A DNA stretch of 64,000 nucleotides from assembly GCF_030689305.1 (NCBI RefSeq), contig NZ_JAUYVM010000008.1, positions 1 to 64,000 of the forward strand. Reading direction: 5' to 3'. Below, piece by piece: positions 7,704-16,327 of the stretch. Below the pieces are notes generated by a model that searched no databases, was not told where the DNA came from, and saw only the letters and a list, made by a program, of their open reading frames with translations. The DNA comes from Vibrio penaeicida. GTDB taxonomy: Bacteria > Pseudomonadota > Gammaproteobacteria > Enterobacterales > Vibrionaceae. The first letter of the stretch is position 1, and every line of letters begins with the position of its first letter. The position numbers and the translations under genes are program-made.

Positions 7704-10034
7704 TTACGCTCTCGTATTGAGTAGTTCTGGCTCTAGTACTCTTCGATTTTTCGGCAGAGCCGCTAGATATGGTCGAGGCAAAGGCAGTGGCCAATCCATG
7801 CGGTTGCATTCATCTATCAACCAATTGGGGCTGAGCATGAAAGGACGCGCTAACGCACACAAATCGGCCCGACCCGCTGCGATAATGCTGTTGACTTGGT
7901 CAGCGTCTGTAATATTGCCAACCGCAATGGTGGGTACGTCGCCTTCATTGCGGATGCGATCCGACATTGGGGTTTGATACATGCGTCCGTACACGGGTTT
8001 TTGTTCCGGTGTCACTTCACCGGTAGACACCACGATCATGTCGGCACCCGCTTGTTTAAAGAGACGGGATATTTCTATCGCTTCATCAACTGTTGTGCCG
8101 CTTTCCACCCAATCGGTTGCAGAGATACGAACGGAAATCGGTTTGTCTTCTGGCCATGCTTCGCGAACGGCAGCAAACACTTCGATAGGGAAACGAACTC
8201 GGTTCGTTAACGCGCCTCCGTAGCGGTCTGAACGGGTATTGCTGATAGGCGAAATAAAGCTCGACAGCAGGTATCCTTGGCTTGCTTGAAGCTCTAACCA
8301 ATCAAACCCAGCTTGATCGGCTCTTTTGGTGGCGTCCACAAAGTCTTGAATCATGTTAACCATGTCTTCGCCCGTCATTTCTCTTGGCACCGGGCTAACG
8401 TTGGGTAAGTAAGGAATAGGAGAAGCAGACGCCGTCATCCAGTTGCCTTCTTTTAGCGGGTGATCCGGTTTTTCCCAGCCGAGTTGAGTGGAACCGCGAC
8501 GCCCTGCGTGCCCTAATTGAATCCCAATGCATGCCGAGCTGTTTTCGTGAACATAAGCGGTAATGTCTGCCCACTTGCGCTGCTGTTCTTCATTCCAAAT
8601 CCCAGCGCAGCCTTCTGTAACGCGTCCACTTTTCGACACCGACACCATCTCGGTCATAACAAGCCCAACACCGCCTAGAGCACGGGCACCTAAATGCACC
8701 GTATGCATGTCTGAGGGCATTCCATTGTTGGCGCTGTATAAAAGCGTTGGCGACACAACCACTCGGTTCGCTAGTGTAACGCCTCGCACCTTATAGGGAG
8801 AAAGTAACGGCACGGCGCTTCCATTGCTAGACACCTCACATTGAGCCTGTTGCAACCATTTTTCGTAGCGATTAATCCACGCAGGATCACGTAGACGGAG
8901 GTTTTCATGAGAGATCCGCTGAGAGCGCGTCAGCAAAGAATACGCAAACTGCTGTGGCTCCATGTCTTCATAACGTTCTACGTTTTCAAACCACTCTGTC
9001 GAGTTCCTAGCCGCGTTTTGAATCTTCATGACTTCTACGTTTCGGATTTTTTTGTAGTATTCCAAGCCCGATTTAATGTTCGATTTGGACTGCCTTAAAC
9101 ATTGAGTCAGCTCTATGGCATCTTCTAGAGCTAACTTGGTGCCAGAACCAATCGAGAAATGCGCGGTGTGCGCGGCATCCCCCATAAGAACCAGCGGTAC
9201 GGTTTTCGGCGAGTTTTCATCCGGTTTAATCCAATGTACCCAGTTCTCGCAAATCACTCTAGGGAATTGGATCCAAATGGCAGAACCTCGTAAATGGGAT
9301 GCATTGGATATCAGTTTGTGGCCGTCCAACCATGGGGAAAACAACTGTTCACAAAATTCGATGCCTTCTTCTTGGCTCATCTTATCGATGCCGGCTCTAT
9401 GAAACGTTTCGTCGGTGGTTTCGACAATGAACGTCGATCGGTCTTCTTCAAACTGATAAGCATGAACTTGAAACCAACCGTACTTGGTGGGCATAAACAA
9501 AAAGGTAAACGCATCGAAGATCTTTTCGGTTCCTAGCCATACAAAGCGGCACTTTCTTACGTCGATGTCTGGCTTAAAATCCGATTCGTATTTAGTTCGA
9601 ATCGCACTGTTAATGCCATCGGAAGCGATAACCAGATCCGCGTCGTATTCACGAGCGATGTCTTTTTCGTTCTCTACATTGGTTTCAAAAACCAACTCGA
9701 CCCCGACTTCTTCACAACGGGCTTGCAGAATATTGAGTAATCTTTTCCGCCCAATACCAATAAATCCATGCCCAGAACTGCGAATGGCTTCGCCTTTAAA
9801 ATGGATATCAATATCGCCCCATTTGCTGAATTCAGATTCAATGGTTTTTGCAGAAACCAAATCGGCTTTTTGTAAGTTCTCTAGCGTCGCATCGGAAAAC
9901 ACGACACCCCAGCCAAAGGTGTCATACGGTCGATTTCTCTCTATCACCACAATCCGATTTTCGGGGTTTTCCAGTTTCATTAGTAAGCCGAAATACAGCC
10001 CAGCTGGTCCTCCGCCAATGCAAACAATATTCAT
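7704..10034 (-). CDS. Bifunctional salicylyl-CoA 5-hydroxylase / 2-aminobenzoyl-CoA monooxygenase-reductase
   Basis: A 776-residue two-domain flavoprotein. Residues 1 to about 385 form a PHBH-type FAD monooxygenase: GGGPAGLYFGLLMK at the N-terminus for ADP binding, DADLVIASDGINS, and VLMGDAAHTAHFSIGSG. Residues about 398-760 form an Old Yellow Enzyme-like FMN barrel (LANRVVVSPTLLYSA, GIQLGHAGRRG, FISPISNTRSDRYGG). This fusion is the mark of 2-aminobenzoyl-CoA monooxygenase/reductase and of enzymes annotated as salicylyl-CoA 5-hydroxylase, which act on CoA esters. In the barrel the usual histidine pair of HxxHGYL is replaced by Gln583 and Gln586 (LQASQGYL), so that half may have altered activity. 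Its start overlaps the upstream thioesterase stop by four bases. Confidence 0.88.
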   Translation of the reverse strand: MNIVCIGGGPAGLYFGLLMKLENPENRIVVIERNRPYDTFGWGVVFSDATLENLQKADLVSAKTIESEFSKWGDIDIHFKGEAIRSSGHGFIGIGRKRLLNILQARCEEVGVELVFETNVENEKDIAREYDADLVIASDGINSAIRTKYESDFKPDIDVRKCRFVWLGTEKIFDAFTFLFMPTKYGWFQVHAYQFEEDRSTFIVETTDETFHRAGIDKMSQEEGIEFCEQLFSPWLDGHKLISNASHLRGSAIWIQFPRVICENWVHWIKPDENSPKTVPLVLMGDAAHTAHFSIGSGTKLALEDAIELTQCLRQSKSNIKSGLEYYKKIRNVEVMKIQNAARNSTEWFENVERYEDMEPQQFAYSLLTRSQRISHENLRLRDPAWINRYEKWLQQAQCEVSSNGSAVPLLSPYKVRGVTLANRVVVSPTLLYSANNGMPSDMHTVHLGARALGGVGLVMTEMVSVSKSGRVTEGCAGIWNEEQQRKWADITAYVHENSSACIGIQLGHAGRRGSTQLGWEKPDHPLKEGNWMTASASPIPYLPNVSPVPREMTGEDMVNMIQDFVDATKRADQAGFDWLELQASQGYLLSSFISPISNTRSDRYGGALTNRVRFPIEVFAAVREAWPEDKPISVRISATDWVESGTTVDEAIEISRLFKQAGADMIVVSTGEVTPEQKPVYGRMYQTPMSDRIRNEGDVPTIAVGNITDADQVNSIIAAGRADLCALARPFMLSPNWLIDECNRMDWPLPLPRPYLAALPKNRRVLEPELLNTRA

Positions 10035-10558
10035 AGGGTACTCCTTTGTTTTTTCGTCCCTTCTTTGGAAGAAGAGAGTTCGTTAGTCGTAGAAAGCTCC
10101 TGATGAGAAAGCTCTTGAGGAGAAGACGGCTCAAGGGCAGAGGCATTTAGAAAGTATTGGATCGCGATATTCAGTTCTTCAGGAATAGGAATCGAGCAGT
10201 GCGTTTCTAAAGAAGTGGTCACTAAGGTTTGTTGAACCTTCATTCTCGGATCGCCGTTCTGCCCGATACAGCGGTATTCAAGGGTGAACGATTTCGTTCC
10301 GAGGCGTACCACTTCGAGCTCTAGGTAAACGTCGTCTCCCATCTGGCTCACTGCGGTAAAATCTGCCTCTAAGTGGACAATAGGCATTCCGAATTTGGCG
10401 CGCCCAATGTAGCCAGCAAAACCACCTTCGAGTATGGAATCAACCCAGGCTTCTAGCAGGTCATTGAACATGACGAAGTACTGCGGATAGAACACGATAC
10501 CTGCCGGATCGCAGTCCGAAAATCGTATTTTATAAGGTAAAGAAAACGAACGTTTCAT
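10031..10558 (-). CDS. Acyl-CoA thioesterase, 4-hydroxybenzoyl-CoA thioesterase family
   Basis: A 175-residue hotdog-fold thioesterase. The N-terminal SDCDPAGIVFYPQYFVMFND contains the DxDxxGxxxxxxY signature with the catalytic aspartate (Asp15 or Asp17). It should release the free aromatic acid, for example gentisate or 5-hydroxyanthranilate, from its CoA ester before ring cleavage. Residues about 143-175 form an unusual Ser/Gln/Glu/Thr-rich tail with near-repeats of QELS and NELS, absent from typical members of about 140 residues. It is translationally coupled to the monooxygenase gene and lies 12 bases after iorB. Confidence 0.88.
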   Translation of the reverse strand: MKRSFSLPYKIRFSDCDPAGIVFYPQYFVMFNDLLEAWVDSILEGGFAGYIGRAKFGMPIVHLEADFTAVSQMGDDVYLELEVVRLGTKSFTLEYRCIGQNGDPRMKVQQTLVTTSLETHCSIPIPEELNIAIQYFLNASALEPSSPQELSHQELSTTNELSSSKEGTKKQRSTL

Positions 10559-10570
10559 TGTTCCTCCTAA

Positions 10571-12034
10571 TTAATCTAATGAGTACTGGGCTTTAAGGGT
10601 GTTCAGTTTGGCGCCATGTTCGTCGGCCAGTGCGGCTTCCCTTAACTCCCTTAAGAGATCTGGTGTTAATTGTTTCGGGTAGCGCTCGGCGACAGACATG
10701 ACTTGCCGGTAGTTATTCATCCCGCGCTTGTGGGTGTCTCCGTAACCCTTCACCAACCGTTGGCACAAGGCGATTTCTTTGGCTATCGCAGGGTTGGTGA
10801 GCGCGGTGCGCTTGATCCGTTCAATCCAATCCAAAATGGCGGCTCGTTCGTTTTTGTAACGCAGGGTGATTCGGCGGCATTTACGCCAATTCGCCAATGA
10901 AAACAGCAATAAAAAACCCAATAGCGAGCTGGTTCTCACCACTCGCCCCTCTCGGGTCAGCTTTGTGACCAAGCCTGATAGCATCTTCGAATGCTTTAAC
11001 CAACGCCCTAAGGAAGCAGGCAATGAATCGCAAATCTCATCCAAACCGGGGTGCATGAACTCTTCGATTTGCAGTAGCTGCGTTTGGGCTGCCCCCACTT
11101 CTTCTCTTACCCGTTGAAAACGCGATGCACGTACTTTTAAATCCGCCACTCTCATTACGTCTTCATAGCTAAGCCAAAGCGCCAAGTGTCTCGCAACAAC
11201 TTCTAGAAGCTGTGGGTGCTCGGTCAAAGACATTTCCTTCAGCAAGTCGACGTATTCTTGCGCGTAGTTCAGATCTTGATAATCCAATAATCGCTCAATG
11301 CCACTACTGATCGTCGCTTGGCACTCTTGTGGGAAGGTGCGGCTTAAGGGGTGAAACGAAAGGCGTTGATATGTTGGCTCGGCGTCGGGCTGTTCTGTCG
11401 ACCCAGTCGATGTTAAAAGACATGCGGCGTTAAACGCATCTAAGCTTTCTTTTACACCAATGCCACCTTGTTTGATGGTGTGTTCAAACGCTTCTCTAGA
11501 AAAAGGCAGTACACCCGATTCGCTCAACGCCCCAAACAACACAGAGCTGATCACGCTTTTGTTTTCTGCAGCCACTTTCGCCATATCAAATTTAATTAGG
11601 CGTTTAGAGGATTTTTCTGCATGCGCAATCAAAGAGTGGCTGTCGACACGCCCGTCGCCCATATCGGAACGTTCTTGATAGGAATACACGCGGTGTGTTG
11701 AAGAAATCAGAACCGTTTGCGCTCTTGTGACTAGCCCACGTTGTATTGCTCGCCCTGCCTCCATGAGTTCCGACGTCAGCACAATGTCGACGTCTTCGGG
11801 AATGGGCATTAAAGCCAGTACAGGTACAGCGTTATGCTTTTCCGCGATGTCTCTGGAAAACAGCTCCACGTAGTAAATGGTTGAGCCGGTTCGTTGGGCA
11901 ACCCCAGGCACGGATGTCGTTTGGGCATAAAACCCATTCGCTTCGGCTAAATGTACGATCCAGTCGGCTAATACGCCTCCCCCTTCTCCGCCCATAGCAA
12001 GAATGGCAATTTTAATGGGTTTGTTCAGATTCAT
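10571..12034 (-). CDS. Indolepyruvate/aroylformate:ferredoxin oxidoreductase, beta subunit (IorB-like)
   Basis: A 487-residue protein. Residues about 8-215 are the gamma-type 2-oxoacid:ferredoxin oxidoreductase domain, starting ILAMGGEGGGVLADWIV and SVPGVAQRTGSTIYYVEL. The rest is the helical C-terminal extension (DUF6537-like) seen in long IorB proteins. With IorA it catalyses CoA-dependent oxidative decarboxylation of an aryl 2-oxoacid, giving an acyl-CoA, CO2 and reduced ferredoxin. Here the product would be an aroyl-CoA for the monooxygenase two genes downstream, which would explain why the cluster has no CoA ligase. It lies 9 bases after iorA. Family call firm; substrate inferred. Confidence 0.87.
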   Translation of the reverse strand: MNLNKPIKIAILAMGGEGGGVLADWIVHLAEANGFYAQTTSVPGVAQRTGSTIYYVELFSRDIAEKHNAVPVLALMPIPEDVDIVLTSELMEAGRAIQRGLVTRAQTVLISSTHRVYSYQERSDMGDGRVDSHSLIAHAEKSSKRLIKFDMAKVAAENKSVISSVLFGALSESGVLPFSREAFEHTIKQGGIGVKESLDAFNAACLLTSTGSTEQPDAEPTYQRLSFHPLSRTFPQECQATISSGIERLLDYQDLNYAQEYVDLLKEMSLTEHPQLLEVVARHLALWLSYEDVMRVADLKVRASRFQRVREEVGAAQTQLLQIEEFMHPGLDEICDSLPASLGRWLKHSKMLSGLVTKLTREGRVVRTSSLLGFLLLFSLANWRKCRRITLRYKNERAAILDWIERIKRTALTNPAIAKEIALCQRLVKGYGDTHKRGMNNYRQVMSVAERYPKQLTPDLLRELREAALADEHGAKLNTLKAQYSLD

Positions 12035-12043
12035 ACGTCCTCC

Positions 12044-14221
12044 TTACCCTTCTACGCGGCTAATTTGGCGCTCATAGATATCTTGAAGCCAGTGAATGAT
12101 TTTGCTTTGAATGCGCTGCCACATGGCTTCTAGTTTCTTAGGGTGGGTAATGATTCGTGCGCGATAAAATGACGGGCAAAGCACAGCAGCGTGGGAAACC
12201 TCGCCACATAAGCCGCACCCAACGCAGCTATTGAGCACCGTGGCAACGGGGTCTTGCCTCAATGGATCGGGGTTTGTTTTTATGGAAAGCGATGGGCAGC
12301 CAGAAAGGCGAATACACGAATGATCACCAGTACAGGTATCCGAATCTATCCCAAAGCGTTCGCGAGCGTTTCTCACGCCATTGGCAATGTCTTTTCGAAC
12401 TTGTCGCTTCACCCTTCTCTGCTTATTGAGCATGCATTCACTTTGAGCAACGATGACTTTGGGGCCACCCTCTTTTGTTGTGAGCGCTTCGCGGAGGGTT
12501 TTCATCATCTTTTTCAGGTCATAAGTTCGCTCAACGGTTTTTATCCATTTCACGCCAACGCCTTTGGCCGCTTTTTCAATATCGTGCCCAGTACTGCGGC
12601 TTTCGTTTTTGGCGACGGACGACAAAATATCTTGCCCGCCAGTTGCCGCGGTATAGCGGTTATCGACCACCAGCGTCACGTGATCGCTTTTGTTAAAAAC
12701 AGCATTCGCGATACCACTGGTTAATCCGTTGTGCCAAAAACCTCCGTCGCCCATCACGGCAATGGCGCGCTTTTGCGATTCGGTGTGAAAAGCGGAAACG
12801 CCGGCACCGCCCAATCCATAACCCATCGTGGTATTACCAAGATTGAAAGGCGGTAAAATGGAAAATAAATGGCAGCCAATGTCGGCGCTCACGTGATGAG
12901 TACCAATCTCTTTTTCCAACATTTTTAATGCCGTAAATACTGGCCGCTCTGGGCACCCCGTGCAAAAGCCAGGGGGACGAGGGTTAATCAGGGTATTAAG
13001 CGGCTCGGGCTCGACTTCCTTTACTGGGCTTGGCTCACTAATTTCGACGACCGAGATATTGGAGCCGATGTTGTTGCAGTCTGTGTTGTGTGAAATGTCA
13101 TACTGCCCCAAAAACTGCGAAATGCCTTTGATCAGCGTTTTGGCGTTGTACTCACCCGCTAGGGGCAACACGTCTTTACCATGCAGCTCTGTGGTGATTT
13201 CTCTTTGCTTAAAGATACTGGCGATGTTCTGTTCAATAAAATTGGGTTGCCCCTGCTCGATAACCAGAACCGCATCCTTACTTTTGCAGAAGGATTCGAG
13301 CTCCTCGTCCACCAACGGGTAGGTCACGTTCAACACGTATAATGGGATGTCGGACTCGCCATAAATGTCGCTCACCCCCAGTTTTTCGAGGGCGCGAATC
13401 ACATTGTTGTAGCAGCCACCTTGGAGAACTAGACCAATATTCTTCTCTTTGCCGGAAAAGAATTCGTTGAGTTGGTTTTGCTGAATGTATTCCACAGCCG
13501 CGGGCCAACGCTTCGTGATCTTTTCTTCTTCGTGTAAAAAGCTCGCTGGAGGTAAGACAATTCGGTCGATGTCTCGATAGGGGTTTTCGATGGCATCTTT
13601 AGGCGTGTATTTCGCACGAACGTTATCGGACGTTTCAAACTGGCCGTGTAAATGACAAGATCGAATGCCAATTTGCAACATAACGGGTGTGTTACTGGCT
13701 TCTGAAAGCTCGAACCCTGTTTTTACAGCGTTCACAATAGCCGGAATATTGGGGCGCGGATCCAACAACCAGATTTGCGATTTCATGGCAAAGGCATGGC
13801 TTCGTTCCTGCATGATGGAAGACCCTTCGCCGTAGTCTTCTCCCACAATGATCAACGCCCCACCTTTAACGCCACCCGAAGCCAAGTTGGCGAGCGCATC
13901 ACTGGCAACGTTGGTACCCACTGTCGACTTAAATGTGATGGCACCGCGAAGGGGGTAATTAACCGACGCCGATAACGTTGCCGCAGCGGTGGCCTCACTT
14001 GCGCTGTTTTCAAATCTCACATCGTATTCCGACAGCACTTCTTGTGCATCGGCTAACACATCCAATAAATGCGATATGGGCGAGCCTTGATAACCCGCTA
14101 CGTAATTCACACCGGATTCCAAAAGCGCTTTCGTCACGGCGAGTATCCCTTCGCCGCTAAACACTTCCCCTTCCCCTAAACGAAGTTTGCTCATTTCGTT
14201 TACAAAAGATCGTTCAGCCAT
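12044..14221 (-). CDS. Indolepyruvate/aroylformate:ferredoxin oxidoreductase, alpha subunit (IorA-like)
   Basis: A 725-residue thiamine-diphosphate enzyme subunit. The order is pyrimidine-binding domain (GYQGSPISHLLD, then FENSASEATAAATLSAS), linker domain, TPP-binding domain with FCTGCPERPVF, GDGGFWHNG (around residue 487) and DNRYTAATGGQ, and a C-terminal ferredoxin-like region with SCIRLSGCPSL and CVGCGLCGE...C for iron-sulfur binding. It is the first gene of the long catabolic operon, with a 379-base leader upstream. By analogy with indolepyruvate oxidoreductase it decarboxylates an aryl 2-oxoacid to the CoA ester. In this cluster isatinate (2-aminophenylglyoxylate) is an attractive substrate, but that is inference. 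Confidence 0.88.
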   Translation of the reverse strand: MAERSFVNEMSKLRLGEGEVFSGEGILAVTKALLESGVNYVAGYQGSPISHLLDVLADAQEVLSEYDVRFENSASEATAAATLSASVNYPLRGAITFKSTVGTNVASDALANLASGGVKGGALIIVGEDYGEGSSIMQERSHAFAMKSQIWLLDPRPNIPAIVNAVKTGFELSEASNTPVMLQIGIRSCHLHGQFETSDNVRAKYTPKDAIENPYRDIDRIVLPPASFLHEEEKITKRWPAAVEYIQQNQLNEFFSGKEKNIGLVLQGGCYNNVIRALEKLGVSDIYGESDIPLYVLNVTYPLVDEELESFCKSKDAVLVIEQGQPNFIEQNIASIFKQREITTELHGKDVLPLAGEYNAKTLIKGISQFLGQYDISHNTDCNNIGSNISVVEISEPSPVKEVEPEPLNTLINPRPPGFCTGCPERPVFTALKMLEKEIGTHHVSADIGCHLFSILPPFNLGNTTMGYGLGGAGVSAFHTESQKRAIAVMGDGGFWHNGLTSGIANAVFNKSDHVTLVVDNRYTAATGGQDILSSVAKNESRSTGHDIEKAAKGVGVKWIKTVERTYDLKKMMKTLREALTTKEGGPKVIVAQSECMLNKQRRVKRQVRKDIANGVRNARERFGIDSDTCTGDHSCIRLSGCPSLSIKTNPDPLRQDPVATVLNSCVGCGLCGEVSHAAVLCPSFYRARIITHPKKLEAMWQRIQSKIIHWLQDIYERQISRVEG

Positions 14222-14600
14222 GTCTTCCTCTCACTTCCTTGTTGACTGCATTTTTCAACAGTGTTTGCTGCGTAATGTGCGGTGCGATTTCGGCGTCATT
14301 GCCGCAATATTGGCGACAGCACTTTCTGCGCGCGTTGCTGTATTTCTGCTTGCTGTGTCTTATTAGTACAAAGCACCAGAGGCTCAACATCAATCGATAA
14401 GAAGGGGTGAAAATCGCTTTCTCGCGAGTAGTGGATAGAGGGTGCAGAGACTGGATAACTTCTTCGTGTATAAGAAGAAATTGAGTTTGGATGTACCGAC
14501 AAAATCGCGCTGAAAACGAAAAAATCACGCTCTAACGAAACGATAGAAGCGTGATTTAATTGAGGGAAAAATCTCTATTTATGGAAGCAAGAAATCAAGA
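14222..14600. promoter_or_regulatory. Intergenic region with promoter of the iorA operon
   Basis: No gene is convincing here. The region must contain the start of the iorA-to-maleate isomerase transcript, because a terminator at 14519-14557 should stop read-through from the upstream unit. I cannot place the promoter boxes with confidence. Confidence 0.45.
14519..14557 (-). terminator. Terminator after the FAD oxidoreductase gene
   Basis: On the minus strand AAATCACGCT pairs with AGCGTGATTT (10 bp, 16-base loop) and is followed by a T run. It lies about 45 bases after the stop of the FAD oxidoreductase gene and separates the two units of the catabolic cluster. Confidence 0.75.
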
Positions 14601-16250
14601 CTAAGAAAAAAAGCGTTTCTTGAGCAGTTGCCGCGCGACCAAATAGCCCGACGTGGCACCTAAGCCGGGGCCTGGGTGGGTGCTCGCACCAATATGCAGC
14701 ACATTTTTCACCGATGTTTGGTGGCATTTTGCCGAGCCAGTAGGGGCAAACGGTCGTAGCCAGAAAAACTGATCTGGGCTGCACACACCGGAATATGGGT
14801 CGCCCCCCACTAAGTTGCAGTTTAACGATTCCAAATCGGCAGGGCTGTAGGATTTACGCCCCACAATCAATGACGAGAATCCCGGCATCACGTTTTCTAG
14901 TCGATCTTGTACACGCTGTGCAACCGCTTCGCGAACCGCTTCTGTCCATTGCCCATCTTCGGGTATTGGAATTTGATTGAGTTCATCTCCTTTCAACTTA
15001 GACGGCAGTTCTTGCATCTGAACCCACAAGATCCAGCCACCTTCCGGCGCTCGGCTCGGGTCGACAGCAGTTGGCTGACCAATTCCCAGCGTCGGTTTTG
15101 CAGGAATGACGCCGTTATTTGCTTGCGTGACCGACAAACACACTTGCTCCATGCTTTCGGTTAAATGGACAAGAGGCACGTTCAACAATTCTGGCTCAGT
15201 CCATGGGGGCGGCGCGCTGAGTGCAAAATGCACCTGCATGCCTCCGCGACCGAATTGATAGCCTTTTGCTCGCCTTCTCACCTCTAAAGGAGCCTGTTTT
15301 TTGTTTTTCAAAAATCGTCCGTAGAGCTGATCAGGAGCAACGTTGCACACCACATGTTCCTTTGCGGAATAGAGGGTCTGGTTTGCAACAACGCCTTGAG
15401 CAACCTCTGTACTTCCTTGAGCCGAAAACGCATTCTTCTTTGTTTGGGTGACCATTTCGTCCACGTTTGCATCATGAATAATGGTTCCACCATACTCTTC
15501 GATGACCTGTGTTAAAGCGCGAACGAGGTTATTACTGCCCCCTTTCACTACCGGCATTCCACCTGCGACGACCGCTGCAAACGTGAGTTTTCCAATCAGA
15601 GCCGAACTCGCTTCATCTGGCCCTAAACCTGTGTGAAGAACCCAAGGTGCGATCAGCGCACGAGTTTTGTCATGTTGAAACGTTCTTAACGACCATCGAC
15701 GGCAGCTTTCAAGGGAGTTCGACATAAAAGAAAGCAACCCGTTCGTTCCACGCTTTCGCCACTCGCTAACAATCAAACGAACAAGGTTCAAGCTGAACGG
15801 TTGGTTATTGAGTAAACCAAAGGTGAGAGACGCATCCTTCCCAAACAGCGTTTCTGCGCTTGTCCCGAACGCGCTGCCATCTCCCGGACAACAAGCCTCT
15901 AACCTTTTCACCGTGTCTTCAATATCACTTTTAAGAGCCAAACCAGTGCCATCAGGAAAAACGATACCAGTTGAATAGTCATTTTGAACAAACTCCACGC
16001 CTTTTCTATCGAGTGCCTCTTTAAGCTCACCGTATCCAGCCCCTCCCACAAATAAGGGATACCACATCGACATAATGTCGTGATGAAAACCAGGGAAGAG
16101 TTCTTCAGTGCGAATACACCCTCCAGACACCGAGTTGCGTTCTAAAATCAACACGGATTTGCCGTTCATTGCGAGGATCGCGGCACACACTAAGGTGTTT
16201 ATGCCGCTGCCAATAAAAATCACATCTGCATCAATACTGCTTTTTTTCAT
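14601..16250 (-). CDS. FAD-dependent oxidoreductase, phytoene desaturase-like
   Basis: A 549-residue flavoprotein of the amine-oxidase/carotenoid desaturase superfamily. The N-terminus has the dinucleotide-binding VIFIGSGINTLVCAAILA, followed by a conserved ILERNSVSGGCIRTEELFPGF. Near the C-terminus THPGPGLGATSGYLVARQLL is the FAD-closing motif of the group. No signal peptide or membrane segment is seen. It follows the cyclase-family gene by 77 bases and shares its direction, so the two probably form one unit. A role in oxidising an indole-derived intermediate such as dioxindole to isatin would fit the cluster, but no motif shows the substrate. Confidence 0.75.
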   Translation of the reverse strand: MKKSSIDADVIFIGSGINTLVCAAILAMNGKSVLILERNSVSGGCIRTEELFPGFHHDIMSMWYPLFVGGAGYGELKEALDRKGVEFVQNDYSTGIVFPDGTGLALKSDIEDTVKRLEACCPGDGSAFGTSAETLFGKDASLTFGLLNNQPFSLNLVRLIVSEWRKRGTNGLLSFMSNSLESCRRWSLRTFQHDKTRALIAPWVLHTGLGPDEASSALIGKLTFAAVVAGGMPVVKGGSNNLVRALTQVIEEYGGTIIHDANVDEMVTQTKKNAFSAQGSTEVAQGVVANQTLYSAKEHVVCNVAPDQLYGRFLKNKKQAPLEVRRRAKGYQFGRGGMQVHFALSAPPPWTEPELLNVPLVHLTESMEQVCLSVTQANNGVIPAKPTLGIGQPTAVDPSRAPEGGWILWVQMQELPSKLKGDELNQIPIPEDGQWTEAVREAVAQRVQDRLENVMPGFSSLIVGRKSYSPADLESLNCNLVGGDPYSGVCSPDQFFWLRPFAPTGSAKCHQTSVKNVLHIGASTHPGPGLGATSGYLVARQLLKKRFFS

Positions 16251-16327
16251 GCTACTGCCTCTTTGCCTAATCCTTTATTCAATGAACAGCTAACCTATTA
16301 GCTCGATCCTAGTTCGTTAGACCTTGC

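Noticed and set aside
9484..10086. 200-codon open frame on the plus strand
   Set aside because: Lies antisense to the strongly conserved FAD-binding half of the monooxygenase gene; composition is that of a shadow frame.
12254..12724. 156-codon open frame on the plus strand
   Set aside because: Antisense to the TPP domain of iorA, with no recognisable protein features.
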